Assembly (NCBI GenBank): GCA_009733575.1
Contig: ML769497.1
Span: 62,001 to 126,000 of the forward strand
DNA from: Gymnopus androsaceus JB14
Lineage: Eukaryota > Basidiomycota > Agaricomycetes > Agaricales > Omphalotaceae
DNA length: 64,000 nucleotides
Direction of reading: 5' to 3'
Below, one piece after another: positions 35,763 through 49,511 of the stretch; the stretch's first letter is position 1, and the number at the start of each line of letters is the position of its first letter. The translations under genes were made by a program, and so were the position numbers. The notes under the pieces were generated by a model that did no database searches, was not told the origin of the DNA, and saw nothing but the letters and a program-made list of their open reading frames with translations.

Positions 35763-38286
35763 TTACGGTCGGTAGTCTTTATGGACCCTCATATGCTGGC
35801 CCAAGTTGTCATGTCGACTAAAATCTTTTCCGCACCCGGGATACGGACACTTGTGCGCTGCAAGGCGAAAAAAAAAAAATCGAGTAAGCATGAGAATGAG
35901 AACAGGTCAAGTTGAGAAGAACTTACGTTTATCGTACGTGTGTATACTCCGGATGTGCCTCTTCAGATGTTCACCTCGAGCAAAGCACTTGCCACAACCC
36001 GGCACTTTGCACGTATGAATCCTCGCACCCTTTCCCCCTCTAGACGACACACTGTAATCACTAGTGACGCTAGCCTTGCGAGTACCGTTGTCCAGAACAG
36101 AAACTGTCGGTACTCTTCGCCCGCGGGACTTTTTGGTCAAGTTTGGAACGGGGACGGGAACGGGAAGGGAGCTCGACGGACGCATTCTTCTTCGTCCTCC
36201 AACTCCGGTTAAGCCGGGTGAACCCATGAGAGGCGCACCGCCCATGGTGGCGGATGAAGAAAGGGAGGAGTAGGAAGAGCTTGATCCCATGCTGGGTGAC
36301 ATAGGCGTACCGGGAGTAAGAGGTGTGTTAGGTGTGAGTGGAGGACCAGCAGACGACGAGGCAGATGAGTAAGAAGTTCTGCGAGAACGGGAGACATTCA
36401 TAGCACTATAATCATCGTACCCAGATCCATGGGCAGGATAAGGCGAATAACGATTCGCCGATGCTGAATATCCGATAGTAGTACCCGCCCGAGTACGCAT
36501 TCCAACCAGCGGGGCGTTCATGCGAGATATCGGAGTAGTCTGATCGTATGGCGAACTCGAATTGTTCCAGTCGTACGCAGAAGATCCAGATGAAGTGAAT
36601 TCAGAGGAAAAGTTGTCATACGATTCGGTTGCAGCTCTCTTCCGTCCGGCAGCGGCTATGCCCACAGTAGCTCCGTGCTGCATCCCATCAAGCCCCATCA
36701 TTCCGCCCATAGCACCGAACGACGCCAAATCGCCATGTTGACTGCGCATGGATTGAGTTGTGCGAGACCGGTCCCGGTAGACGTACTCGCCGTCCCTAGG
36801 ATCGTCGTAGTCGTACTCGTCGCTCTCAGCGTCGTGCTCACCATCCTCTTCGTCTTCACCTTCGTCTTCATGGTACGAGTCCTGTCTATGAGTGTCCCGG
36901 TACTGAAGATGGTTCTGCTGGGTCCGAACATCACCCGTCTGGGAGGATGCGGGATAAGCAATATCGAGTGAAGAGGTGCTAGCCATCGAAGCGGATGCTT
37001 TTTTATGAGAAGAACGTCTGGAGTTGTACGTTGGCTCGTCCACTTCAGAGTCGCCGTCAGCATCCAGCTCTAGGGCTTCAGCGTCCGCGTTCTGTGAGAC
37101 ATCAACATCCAATCCTCCTCCTACCTCATGTCCACTCACATATCGTGGTTCACAAACCTGCTCCGACTGCTCGAGCTCTTCTTCCTGGACGACATGTATA
37201 TCCGCCGGCTGTTTATACTGAATGCCATACTCGTATTGGTTTCTGGTGCCATTGAGCGAAACATCGTGGACGGCTTGAGGCTGGTAACGTCCCATCTCTG
37301 CCGACGCAGCCGTGTACGTATACTGACCGAGCATACCCATCGGTAAGCTGAAGGAGCTGTAGGACGAATGTTGTGCATGTCCATTGCCGTTGTATTGGTC
37401 ATTGGGAACAAAGGGAGAAAGTAACGGAGAGTCGGTAGGAGAAACTTCAGCAGCTGTAGGAGCGCCGGGATTATACGAGCCTTGTGCCTGATATCCTACA
37501 GCGTGCTGTTGAGGAGACTGGTAAGGTGATTGGTAGGGTGATTGCACAGCAGAGGCATAAGGAGATTGGTAAGGTGAGTTGCGTTGGTGTTGCTGCTGTG
37601 AATACCGCGAAAGGTGTATTTGCGGCAATGACTGCGAGTGCGAAAGAACGTGTGGCACAGACTGCTGCTGCATTTCCTGAAGGAATAACTTGAGAGGCAT
37701 AGGGCAACGCAAGAGAATTTATACTCACAGCACCGTAATCCGAGGAATACTCTTGCTTTACGGGAATGGGACCACAATCCACGGCATTTGCCAACGAACT
37801 AGAGCTGCTCGTCGCGGCGGAGAGAGGAGGACAGTGAACGTGTTGCGACCTCGTCCATTCCTCGGCGTCAATGTCGAGGATGGAGTGCGCCGCTTGGACG
37901 TTGGGAGCAGGGGAATGAATGGAGAGAGAGTTTTGGGGAGGAATGTAGATGGAGAGCGGATGGTGTGGACCCAAGGAATTTTTCTTCGAGACAGGACTCC
38001 AAGGTATGGTTCCCGAGTATGTGTCGTGTTGCTGTTGAGCATAGTCATAGGGAGCACTGGATGTGTCAATTGCTGTAGAGTCCATGAGTGGTATATGATC
38101 CTCGTTGGATAAGGAGGTGGCCGAGGAGATGGGAGAAGGAGTCGAAAAAGTAGTAAAGGCAGGACTCTCTGGGGAGGACAAGGACATTGAGGAAGATGGA
38201 AGTACGGATACGGAAAGTCGAGGGGGCATTGAATCGCGGGTTGAGATAGTTAAGAGCGAAAGAGAAATTCGATCATTCAAGTTCAA
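35763..38286 (-). CDS. Two-finger C2H2 zinc-finger transcription factor (about 800 aa)
   Basis: Three exons with matching phases: 38286-37729 (start MNLNDRISLSLLT), 37676-35927 and 35857-35763. Introns are 52 and 69 nt. The first 740 residues are Ser/Gln/Pro/Tyr-rich, with repeated SPYQSPY units and an acidic block EDEGEDEEDGEHD. The C-terminus holds two consecutive C2H2 fingers: CKVPGCGKCFARGEH...RHIRSIH and CPYPGCGKDFSRHDN...QHMRVH. The second finger is split from the first by the last intron, exactly after TYDK. The layout, two fingers at the extreme C-terminus with SR.DNL..H, resembles the Msn2/Msn4 stress factors; related factors act in mushroom development. The reading frame is intact. 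It likely binds AGGGG-like sites in the nucleus (inference from the finger residues). Confidence 0.9.
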
Positions 38287-41200
38287 AGGTTGGCCCGGAT
38301 AATTCTATCTGAGATATGGTCAGTACCAATCATATCAAAGGGATCTCGATTAATGAATGGGTGCCAAATACACCGCTGCACTTGCAGGGATGACAAATGT
38401 AAGACAACGGAAAAATGAAAGAAATATATGAAAAATACGCAGACCGATCTGACCTGAGTTCAAGTCGCGGATATGATCGAGCGTCCGCGTCCGTCGAACC
38501 GATGGACCTTGGCAAGGAAAACAGTACTTCCACAGTGAGACCAAAGCAAGTTCACTAACCCTGCATGAGGGTGCAAGTACAAGAAGATTCAGAAGGGAAA
38601 TAAATGTAAAAAAGTGAATGCATCTCACAGATTAATTCTCCATCACACTGGGTCCAATGATCCTAATAGGATCGTCTCCCCACTGGACGGAGATTCCCAC
38701 CGAGGAACTGGTTTGCAGCTTGGTTCACTTGAGCAGCTTTTCCCAGTGCATGCCAAAGCGTCTCTTCTGCTGTGGTGATTCTTTCTGTTTCATTGGAAGG
38801 AAATGTTCGATGAACTGGTTCAAAAACCAGATTAGGTTCAGATTCAAACTCCGCCCCGACGAGCACGATCAGGCGACCCTACGCCGGGCCTGCTTTTCCC
38901 TTTTTGGCACATCTGCCTTTGTTATCCCCTTCGAGGCTGATAAGATAAACCAAGTATTTGCTTTTGGCTTGCATTTATTCTGTTCATTCATGACACCCGT
39001 CCGTCCACGATTTCTTTTTTCTCCGCATACCTCACCAGATTTTTGCCTTTGAATGATTGCACCACCGCAGGGCATAATGCGTCTAAAAAATTACCTTCCA
39101 ATGACGCCTTACCCTCAGGTACACGCTCTCAAGAACATGGCTCTTCAAGCAACCTGCACCGCTTTGCGTCCCAGAGTCCGAAAAAAACGAACCTTGGTTG
39201 CCACTTCAAAATACCTCCATTGAAGAACGATTTTTTTTCTCGTCTCAGAGTGTCAAGGGTATTTCGTTTTCCGGGCTATCTATCTATTCTACGATTTTGC
39301 GGTCTCTCCAATTGGGAAGGAAGACGTCGCTATGCTACCAGTGAGTTTGCAAAATTCATCCGAAGTAGCGATCTTTAAATCTCTTTTTCGAGATGCTTGG
39401 AACGAAAAACATCAGTATCATCCAATCAACGGTTGTCCTTCGCGATGACACTCGAAACGCGACCTAGCTCGACTAGCTTGTCTACGCCACTTCAGTAGAA
39501 CGCAGGGCCGATTTTGCACCTTCCTGTAAGTATGATTCTTTCGAGATCCGATTTCGGCATTACACTGAAGCTTATTTCGCCAGACCATTGTCATCTACTT
39601 TACGACTATAGACCGCAAACTATATCGTTATCCGTTTATCTGTTACAAGCTGACCAGCGGGATTTAACAACGCTGAAAGAGCGAGATCTCGCGCTCTCTG
39701 TACCTTTCGTCGTCGTCTCATCTTATCGTTTTCGCCGCAACAGGCGATACCTAGGTCCTTTCTTCTCGGGCTGGAATTTGGGCCCCGAAGTCCATATCCC
39801 CTTCATGAAATAAACTCGTTCTTCAATCGGGGAATTTTGCGTTCATTCATGGTTATACTCAGTTGATCCTTTACAGAGTAGATTCCAGGCGTATAGCAAG
39901 CGAGTATGTTTCTCATCGATAGGGATTTTGCGATAATAAATCCTCATGCTTCTGGGTTCGACACTTCTTTATCTTCTTCATTCGATAATATTGCTTGAAG
40001 TGGGACGCTTCCCCGTTGTGGAAGTGGAGCCTATACGTACGACGCTCGGGGCTCGGGGCGAATCTCGCGTGACGAAGAGGGAAGGGAGGAAGGAGGGTAA
40101 TCATAATTCAAAGTCCGAGATAGTCCTGAGGCCCATGACCAGCGTGCCAAGTATGACCTTTTGTTTTTATTCCCTTAGACTTCTCGTGAACGATGATACA
40201 TTTTTGCTGACTTCAGGCTCGATACGAGAACAACGCAATGCAACACGAGACCGGCTGGTACGTGAGCTTATCATTAATCTCCACTGCTAGCCTGGAACGA
40301 GCATACTTGAGACGCTGTCTGACTGACTGTAAAGACTGACTCAAGACCGACTCACTTTGGACTGGCTACAACAACTTCGATCACTTTGACTTTCTTATGG
40401 CTTTACCTGGAGACCACCGACGACTCTGGATCGATATATTACAGCGAATAAACTCTCGACAGACACACCTCGACTTACTGTACAGCTTACATATCCCCAT
40501 TTTTCTTCTTTTTTTAATTTAATTTTCGTCCTTCAGCCGATTTTTTTTGGATGGCACTTTCGACTATTAGACCATCCCTTCAAGGATTTACCTGTACGAA
40601 TTTCTATCTCTAGGCAGCGAGAAGTATGAGGAGAACTTTCACAGGGAGCGTTCAAGCGCATTATCACCATACATTTTCCTGAGCTGGGTCGGTTCGCTTC
40701 GGTTTCTGATGCTTCTCTCGTCGTCGATGAACTTTGCAGGTGCATCTGATGCAGGGAGAAATTTCGAACATTCTCTTCCCGGCACATTGTCTAGTACGGG
40801 TTAAACAAAGTAGGACTAGGGTGTTCGGCCGTCATGGCGAAAACATGAAAACAGTGGTAATAAAGTAAGGGCTCGGGCTGTCTGGATCGTTCAGTTTCCC
40901 TGTCAGTATTATCAACGCTAAAACGTTCAACGGTCATGACAGCAACTGAAGGAATCATTTTTTGGTATGGTCAGACTACCTCTCCTTCGACAATCTCGTC
41001 TATAAAGACCGGCTTTCCGATAACCTCCGTTTGAATCTGAGGGCCTGATGTTTCACGATCACACCACTCTGAACATCCGTTGACGGTTGACCAGACTTAC
41101 AGATACGCCAGATGGACACGGTCAATTGACAAAATGTGTATTGTGAACCCAACGAGCAATCCAATGATGCAACACCAGAAACGGCAACCCTTATTCCTCG

Positions 41201-44187
41201 ACGTGAGTGTTACAATATACACGATGTGTCGGATGCTTCCTACTTATCACATTCCCTGGAAGACCGGTACTTACTGATGATGAACAAGATGGGCAAATTT
41301 CTGCTTCCCACTGCACGTACACTCAGGAACACCGGAGTGTTCATTCCAAGAGACTTGCGTTTTCGGCGTTGGGCTCGAGGAAACACTACCCACGACTCGG
41401 GAGCAATGGATGGGACAGTGGCGTCCACTAAGTATAGCTGGGGATACGTCATTTGTAGATGCAGTGCATTTACGTTCGTAGATCTTACGAACGATGATAA
41501 TTGCTCTTTGCCAGTATATCCTTAGTACCTTTCTTGGTGGGAACTGCGATGTTTGTTCGGAGCTTCATCTCTCTTCGATGCTACACTTGGAAGACCTGGA
41601 GGTGAGAATCAACATAGTATGTATCCGGCTGAAAAGGATTAATGAAATGTACACGCGTGGAAAGCTGCCAGTATTATTGTTTTCAAGAGTTGAACCTCTC
41701 ACGTCGCATTCATTGGAATAGCGCTCAAGGAAAGCGAGAGAAACTGTATCTACAAGAACTGTAACTTATGAATATGATACGTACAGTCTCCCAACTCGGT
41801 TGAATTATGTAGCAGGAAGACAGATCAGTGCCACCAGCCCCCAACATAGCTAAACCAACTACATGATCGGCAGTGAGAGTTCGAGAATTCCAGGCATCGA
41901 GGGAACGGTGAGAGATACCTGGGTGTGTCAATCGACAGGCCCTCTCGACGAAGGGCGTTCAAGTAACGATACCACGATCAATCTAGAATCTGAGGGTCGG
42001 TGAAAGGCGTGTCAACCCTGACAAAATCCGGCGGCATCTTCGATGGACAGAGCCTAACAGAACCTGCTGTGATTATTATTGAGGGTCGGCAAAACGGAAT
42101 TCTACTGAATCGAACGGGAAATTAAGAAACAGGTCTTTTGGCATGTCATGGATAAACATACTAGCTGTAATTATATGTAGCTGAGATCGAGCGTCACAAG
42201 CTACATATTACTGAACTGTGATCCCCGTGCTGGTTCGCATGTACCTTTTTGGAATACTAAGCAGCACCAACAGTACAGGGTGAACTTCGCTGTTCGCCAG
42301 CCCAAGAACTTGACTGAATATGCTTCGTTGACATGTCCTTCAGCTGGATAAAAGTAAGAGCGAAACTCAACCATGGCTCAATAACTTACTGTCAGTTAAA
42401 CAAACGAGATGGTTGATAGCAAACGTATCACGTACAGCAGTCGAACCTATCGGCCACCGTCCTATTCGTGTCTGTGGAGTAGTAGGAAGGTCCATCTTGT
42501 TCAAGTTAGTAATGCAGATTGGTTTAAAGTTGTGAACGAATATGAAGAGCTTCATCACAAGTAGGTCTGTCAGTGTGTCAATCCCGACCAATCCCTACAA
42601 CACAAAGACACTCGAACACAGCCAGCAGATCGTGACGGCGGCGCTGAGTACTAGGGTGATGGAAAAATCGAACGGGTCGCCCACCGTGTTAATCGAGCTT
42701 CATAAGGAAGGAAGAAGGAAAGAAGGAAACCTCATGGGCGTTTTCTTTTTAGATAATATCAGAGAAAATTCCGACTCGCCTGAATCAGGGAGGCGGGGGA
42801 TTCTTGTAAGTACAGGTCCATTGCCGTTTGTAGAGCCGTACAAATTCCCGCTACGTCTGAGTGGTTTTGCGGTGTTTCAGGAAAATTTCAGCAATAATCG
42901 TAAAGCATCGTAGTGATCATTGGGCCTGTTCATAACCAGCTCTGTGGGCCCCGTATACTTGTCCGAGACCTTGACTCGGAGCTCTTCCTGGGTGAGTATA
43001 GGGCTGCATAGCGACCCGTGTAAAAAGAATGGAGCGATCGCGCGCGAATCCGAATCCCGAGTTTGAAGACGCCAGCTCGAAAGTCTCATGATTGAAATAA
43101 TCTTCTACCGATTTCAATCCTCTGTCATCAGCATATACTTACAATTGGCATTCCAGTCCACATGCGGCTTGAGTGCTTGAGCCTTTCCGCTGGTTATGTA
43201 CTAGCCAAGAAAAATTTCCGTGACTTCTGAAAGTAGCGACTAGCTGGAGACTTCAAAACTGAGCTGATTTTCAGAAGACCTGAAGTTGCTAGATTCAGTC
43301 GGCGAATATGCGAAATAGATATAATTCCTTGGGCGCCGCATGCAAATCGCTTGACGTCTGACCCCTGTTGAAGGTGAGGAAGTGGTTGGAGCAGCCCACC
43401 ATACTTACTACGTTTCGAAATTTCTCGAAAATCAGTGGCCCGTCCCTCAAAGATGAATAAAACCAGGAAAAGACTTTCTTTACCGGCTTGGAAGTTAGTA
43501 GACCACCGAAAAAAGCGCAGGCACAAGGGATCGCTTGCGGGTTATCGGGTCGGACCACTGTGGATGCCTAAGGATGCCTCCGCTGACGAGTTAAAATAAA
43601 TCAAGGAAGACGTATGTCGAAGTATTATTCGAATGTGGTCTTCAACTTCCTCTTTGCACGTCTTTCGAAGAGCTTTTGATATTGCTGCTGGTAAACAAAA
43701 AATTATCTTGAATTAGATCTGATTAAATCTCGGAGTCGGGACCAGAGATTTTCTCACTGAATGGGAGTTCCAAAGGTGCCCCTATTTTAATAAAAAAATT
43801 AATAAAAAGAATAGTTCCGCTGGCTCCGTCAAGCCGTAGGATTCTGTTCCGCGATCAAGCTCAAAGTTTCGAGTTGGCTTTCCGAGGTCCTTCTCGCGCA
43901 ACGACGTGGGAGTGTACAAGTAATAGCCTGTCAGATCTCCCGCACCGCGCACACACGCCAAAAGGAGGTTGGTGATTTCTCACTTGCTTTTGAACCTACA
44001 GGCTACAGCGTGCAAGCATATTAATGCAGGCGCCAATGATCAGGTTAAGAGCATCACAGCGCAGAAGGAAGAAAGAAAACGACATGTGAAGCGTTACCGA
44101 ATTTTCATCGTCAGAGGTCATCTCGGTAAAAAAAATAATGCCTTCGAATCCGTCAATAACGAGGCGTCGTGTCTGATTGTTCATGGA
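38287..44187. other. Gene-poor 5.9-kb stretch
   Basis: No exon with a recognisable domain was found on either strand. The longest frames (38657-39052, 41136-41525, 42542-42913) lack motifs and splice continuity. GAGGGTCGG occurs twice near 41990 and 42080. T- and A-rich tracts are common. It may hold unannotated long non-coding RNA, very decayed transposons or fast-evolving genes. Confidence 0.35.
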
Positions 44188-45618
44188 TTAATAAAATAGT
44201 GCCTTTGCTGTTATTACTCTATAAAGAAACGCTCCCTCAAGATGGGTTCCATCCTTTTCCATTCTATTAATGGAAATCATGTGAGGCAATCATAGAATCG
44301 AGGAAGAGTATACTCACCTATATCTGTAAGCTTTTTCGCCACGTAAACACGAGGATGATAGTAGAATGACTCGTAATGCAGATCATTGGGATTTACACCG
44401 AGCCGACGCTTAATTCTGAAGGAAAGAGAGTTATCGGCACGGGGAATCGTGGCACATGGATAAATATCAAGTACTCACTCTAGCCTTCGCTCCTTGAGCA
44501 GGAGTTCCCGTTGGTACGCACGCTCATCCAACCTCCTCACATGCCACCTTTGACACTTTTTTACTTGCTATGCGGGATGTTCAGAATGAGATACAACATC
44601 AGAAACCTACTCACTTTATTTAACACGTCCTTTTCTGCTTTTAGCCTTGTCCTCCACTCAAGTGCACTTACTTCATCAATGACCTCTCTTTCGTATTCTT
44701 CGAGATAATCATTTACAATAGATTCGAGCCAGAAGTTTACCCGAGGAGCTATCCAGTCCGTATCAGCAATCTCAGAAGTACAAGATGAGGGTGAAATCAG
44801 ATACCGCTCGGGTAACAATAACTCACCAGGTCGAACGTATGTAACATTCTTGACATCTACCATGCTGTGGTACGGGATCAGTTCGAGAAACTCTTCCTTC
44901 GTAACGAAGGGTGGATTGGGCACGAAGTCAAGTTCATCACTTTGGATTCTTCTATGACGGTGTAGATATTAGAAACTGGATGAATGAAGAGAAAAGACAG
45001 TTTTACAGATCCTTTTCACAGCTCCGACACAATCTCATCTTCCACTCCCAAACCACGTTGGCGCAATTCAAGCCTAGGCATTCCTGTTGAACAGAACGCA
45101 TGAGATAAGCACAGAAATATAAGGAAAATAGACGATAAATACGTGGCAATGAGCGTCGTACATAAGATTGGCGTAGGCAGGTTCATCCATATCGTCTGGC
45201 TTTGGTGGAAGACCAGGGACATTGGCTCGCGCAGCTTCCCAGATGAAATGCGAGTTGGATTCGCTCAACAGCATGCGCCGGATGTCCTTGGTTGAGCGCG
45301 CTAGACAAAGGAGATCATATGGTTCTAGGTGCTGAAATATCTAATAGATTCAATTGGTTAGCCGCATTGTTGCGGGAGGATTCGTTTTCGTAGGCTTACT
45401 GCGATGACAATATCCAAAGGCGCCTGAGCTAGATCCAGCAGCAACGCGCGTAAATCAGGCTTTTTTGGCTTTTCTTCAACAATCTTGTTGTTCTTCCCTT
45501 TTCCGCGTCTTCGTGTCGTTGAGCTGGACTTTTGAGTTTTAGCGCGTTTTGCGGAGGGTATACTATCTTCATTATTGATTGCTTCTGCTTTCTGAGCGGA
45601 TGCTTTGCGTTTTGGCAT
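44188..45618 (-). CDS. F-box protein
   Basis: The start at 45618 reads MPKRKASAQKAEA with a basic nuclear-type leader (STTRRRGKGKNNK). The F-box itself is split by an intron: APLDIVIA then IFQHLEPYDLLCLARSTKDI. Downstream are FIWEAARANVPGLPP, EPAYANLMYD and a C-x(n)-C zinc-ribbon-like block (HCHECLGLNC, LCRSCEKDL), a pattern shared by many Agaricomycete F-box proteins. Further exons encode NPPFVTKEEFLELIPYHS, a helical region ending KAEKDVLNK, LDERAYQRELLLKERRLE and IKRRLGVNPNDLHYES, finishing WKRMEPILRERF. Such proteins join SCF ubiquitin ligases through Skp1; the substrate is unknown. All joins examined keep phase. Confidence 0.8.
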
Positions 45619-47177
45619 GGTGTTCGATGCGAAGAGCAAAGAGAAAGTCGGGAGATGGTGGTTTCGGTAAACAATGGCCGGCTGTATAGTGACGCAGCTC
45701 ACACCGCCATGTGATGTCTTTCCCACAGTACCTTGGTACGTTCCGAATTCAAGTCCGTGTTTTCTGTTTCTCGATACTCTACCGTGTAAAATAGGCGTAT
45801 AAGATTAGCACTACCTTCATTCAAAAATTCGCAATCTGTTTATCGCGAATAAGGCATTCATTCGCTGGAACGCCGGCGTGCACTTTGCTTCATCCAAATG
45901 AGGCCAAGGAATCAATCATGCCCACCAACTGTAAGTAATGTTTGCATAAATCCCGAAGTAGTGGCTTTCCATTTGCTAAGTTTTCAGTGATGACTTGCTC
46001 CTGCTGTTGTGATACACGGGTGCGTCGTCACTCGAGAGAAGGCAATGTCAAAGGATATATTCCGTTTGAGCCTCGTAGTGGGAGTCGGGAGGCAAACAGA
46101 TGGGGGATCAACGTACTAAAAACAGGCTTATATACTGTAAATTAATATCTCCAATCGGAGGCCATGGCAAGCAATGGCACTCGGCAAAAATCAAATCCAA
46201 CACCTGCAAGGCATGCACACTTTGCTGCAAGGTCAAATGGGGTTACCATGACCAAAGACAATGGACAAGGGGTGAAAAAGAACACAGAGAGTGTGATTTA
46301 CTTTCTGTTTCTGTTGGAGCCTTTGAGGATATGCATTTATTGTGTAAATGCCAACTTGAAATGGTGCCGAGCATTCAGTGATTGCTGGATGACCAAGAGA
46401 TAATTGAGAAAATAAAAAACACAGAGAGAGAAAAATGAGCGTTACTCACCAATTCAAAAGCGGTGGTCTTGAGTTGCAAGTTGAGGGCCCAGGGGAGGAG
46501 ATGTTGGAGAAAACAGAGCTCCGTTTGAAGCAAGTTTGAAGCATCTCTTCATCTGTAAAGGTGAGCATGATCTATGCCAAACTCTGTGGCTTCAAGTTAA
46601 AGCCGGAATATTTGGTGAAATATGGTGTCATAGCAGAAAAACTGCAAGTCCAACTCTTTAACAACTCTTGATGTTTAAGTATGTCGCAGAGTGTCTGCGG
46701 AAAGCAGGGAAGCTTGGAAGTTTTGTACCTGCGGGAAGAGTCCCAATACAATGTACAGCACGAATATCAATCCTGGGGGCTTGACAGTTGGTGTTAGCGT
46801 ACTAGGTGCACTAAGGCACTTAGTGAGACTAAGCGGTAGTACTAGCCTTCTATATGACAAAAAGTGAGCTCCAGATCGAGACTTGCAAAACTTGCAGATA
46901 TGACATGGGCTACACTATAAGAAACATGTCTGACGACCTTGATAGTAAACGTTAAGGGTGGTAAATGTACTACTGAAGTGGATGAGTGTCGTAGTTGAAG
47001 AAGGAAGAGTCGGCAACTTCCGGGCGCTAGTTCAAACTCATTCGTGTGCCCGTCCGCTTCAAGTCCGCTCGACGTTTGACGTTGATATGATATGTAGGGC
47101 GTTTTAGTTGGGCCTGCCAAGTTGAGCCTTCAAGCAGAATTCAATAATCTCGTGGGTCTTTGTTTCCTACCACGACA
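45619..47177. other. Intergenic region between divergent genes
   Basis: Promoters of the F-box and SGNH genes should lie at its ends. No exon was recognised. Confidence 0.4.
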
Positions 47178-48934
47178 ATGCTTCGCTCAACTCGATGGAT
47201 CGTCTGCCTCTTCACCATTCTCATCATCACCCTCACTTTGTTCCATAGTTCCGAATCACTCCACCAACCAGCTCTAAAATACTACAACCATTATCTTTCA
47301 TCCGCATCAAGTTTCCCGCCATCATGTCCGTCAGTGTACGATATCGGACGCCCACCATTAGATCATAAAGAGCAGAAATGCACCCAGTTACAGTCTCGCA
47401 TACCTGAATTCAATGCTGAGATATGTATCGACCCCGGGACTTGCAACGAATTCACCATACACATCTGGAGGGTTGACCAGACGGAATGTCGTAATTCTGA
47501 GGCTGTTCCGGATCCCAGCTTCATACCAGAAATCTCTGAGTGGATGAGAACTCAACGCGGTCCCGACTCTTTCTACATTCGCACAGATGGCGCTGAACGT
47601 TATGCGAAAGTCCTCGGAAAGTATGAAGGTAACTGCTCTTATGTGTATGACGTCCGAGTAAAGAACCCCGGAGATATCCTTTTACAGACCTGGTGGACCT
47701 ATGGGGTGAGTGGTATTAATCTTTAACGAGACGATGTATGCACTTGTTCTCAATATTTAGTAGAAATATGAGGGGTTTTCTGAGATATACGATATTTGGC
47801 CAGAAATGCATCTCCTTCCAGTCTTTGAACCCCTTACTCTGAAAGGATGCTCACCCGAGTGTGCGGCCAAATCCGATGTCATTCCTTCGATGAGTAGAAA
47901 AGTCACCGTTATCCCGGCTCCTCCAACGTCTTGGAAAGACGCACTTCCAGCTTGTGATGGGCCAGATCCAATCCTAGGCTCCTACATCCCATTACATCCA
48001 CTCGACAGACTCTATCCCTTGTATACAAATCCTGAGCCATTCGGTGTTCCGGTGGTGGGAAGGTATGGCTTTGTGCCGGAGTCTTGTGTCTGGAGACATG
48101 CTGGTATGCGATTTGGAGATCACACTGCTTGCATGCAGAAGAAGCGCAAGATCTTCTTCATAGGCGATAGTCATGGCCGAGTCGCTTATGATGGCGTGGT
48201 TCATCGACTGAGTGGTAAGAACAATGTTATGACGGAATCGGTATGTGTTCTTCACCAAGTCGTTGCGCGCCGCCAGTAATAGCGATACTGTTTCAGGAAA
48301 AAATCGGCAACAAGTTTGCGAATGTCGGAAACCTTGACTTTGAATTCTTGTGGTAAGGACTCGGAGGCATTTTGCGTCTTTATAGTTGTTCTGACAATCA
48401 CCTCAGGGATCCCAGAGGGAGCGAATTTATCGGAAATCCCGACAGGTGTAATAAACTGGGTAATGCAGACGTGGTCGTTACTTCTCTGGTGCGCTTGAAT
48501 CTCTGTTCCTTTGAACTATCGAGGTTTACACAACACTTTCCTTCCAGGGCTCACACTGGGCAAACATCAATGTCTCAGACTATCTGAACGAAGTACCAGT
48601 CATCATGAACCTGCTCACAGAGTGTCCCTACGTCCCGACCACAGATGCTCCGAGTCGAACTTTCATTTTTCTAACCTTGCCCGCAGGTCCTCAGCGTCAA
48701 GATGAATGGGCCCAGCGCAGCAAGGACCATCGGACCAATATCCGTTCAGCGTATGTGACGGACGCTGCACTCAAGATGGCGAAGGATTTGGGATGGAGTG
48801 CGGTGGATCACTATTCGTTGACGTTACCGTTCTCAATGGAGGCGTTATCAGTCGACATGGCTCATTATCTTAATAACGACGCGCTAGACCCGGTCTTAGA
48901 TGAAGTTATTGGGAAAAGTGGACTGTGTGGATAG
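47178..48934 (+). CDS. Type II membrane SGNH protein (TBL/PC-esterase-like)
   Basis: Five exons: 47178-47705, 47764-48240, 48297-48353, 48407-48488, 48548-48934. The N-terminus is MLRSTRWIVCLFTILIITL, one signal-anchor helix, so the rest is luminal. The nucleophile block is IFFIGDSHGRVAYDG (GDS with Ser); the later block is EFLWDPRGSEF; the C-terminal pair is DMAHYL, giving the D-x-x-H of the SGNH fold. TBL/NXPE-type proteins of this layout transfer or remove acetyl groups on polysaccharides in the Golgi; here the substrate is unknown. Exon 3 starts with a run of seven A's. The expected frame (EKIGNKFANVG) needs one A fewer, so either an indel or a sequence error is present. Confidence 0.75.
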
Positions 48935-49002
48935 TATAGCTCCCGACAACCCGTAATCGAGCCAGTCGCGAGCTATACAATGCAAGGATCGTTCATAGTA
49001 GT

Positions 49003-49069
49003 AGTCCAACTCAATTAAGAGTTATTTTTTCGAGTGAAATTTTGAAAGCAATATATCTGACGTCGCTTA
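49003..49069 (+). repeat. Left terminal inverted repeat of the Harbinger element
   Basis: It runs from AGTCCAACTCAATTAAGAG through CGAGTGAAATTTTGAAAGC to GTCGCTTA. It pairs with 52985-52920. Confidence 0.85.
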
Positions 49070-49429
49070 TTGCGCTTTTCAATAATAATGCCATTTCGGA
49101 AAAAAAAAAAGTTTCATTTCAGAGCATGTGATGTTCTTGGTACTCTTCCCGTCATCCAAGCACCCATGCAAGAATGTGCGGGACCGAGCTCCCGACCACC
49201 CCAAGAATATTTTGAACATTTTTCACGATTTTTTCATGATTTTTGGGATGTGCTTGCACTGTTTAATTTTTTTTGGTCAGTGGGCGCATAGGGGCGGGGA
49301 TAGCCGCCCAAGATGGTGGGCAGTGCTCGCAAGCCATTGGCCTGTCATGCAAGCATGACATCACTCACAACCTTATGAATCAATCAAACTTTTTTTTTTC
49401 CGAAATGGCATTATTATTGAAAAGCGCAA
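49070..49429. mobile_element. MITE with about 41-bp terminal inverted repeats and TA duplication
   Basis: The left end TTGCGCTTTTCAATAATAAT...GGAAAAA is repeated inverted at the right end, ...CCGAAATGGCATTATTATTG...GCGCAA, the only difference being the length of the inner A/T run. TA flanks both ends (49068-49069, 49430-49431), as for Tc1/mariner-type insertion. There is no coding capacity. Removing it joins GTCGCTTA to AATG, which resembles the intact right end of the host element (GTCGCTTAGTAAATCC). Confidence 0.8.
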
Positions 49430-49511
49430 TAAATGATTATGTGATGCGACGGAAAGCAAGTGCCCAGAAGCTGCGCATACTGGCTCTCCAAAGTTTCTTG
49501 CGTCTCGAATT

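Noticed and set aside
41080..41525. Overlapping plus-strand frames up to 129 codons
   Set aside because: No motif, no supporting splice sites, and three overlapping frames of similar length suggest chance.
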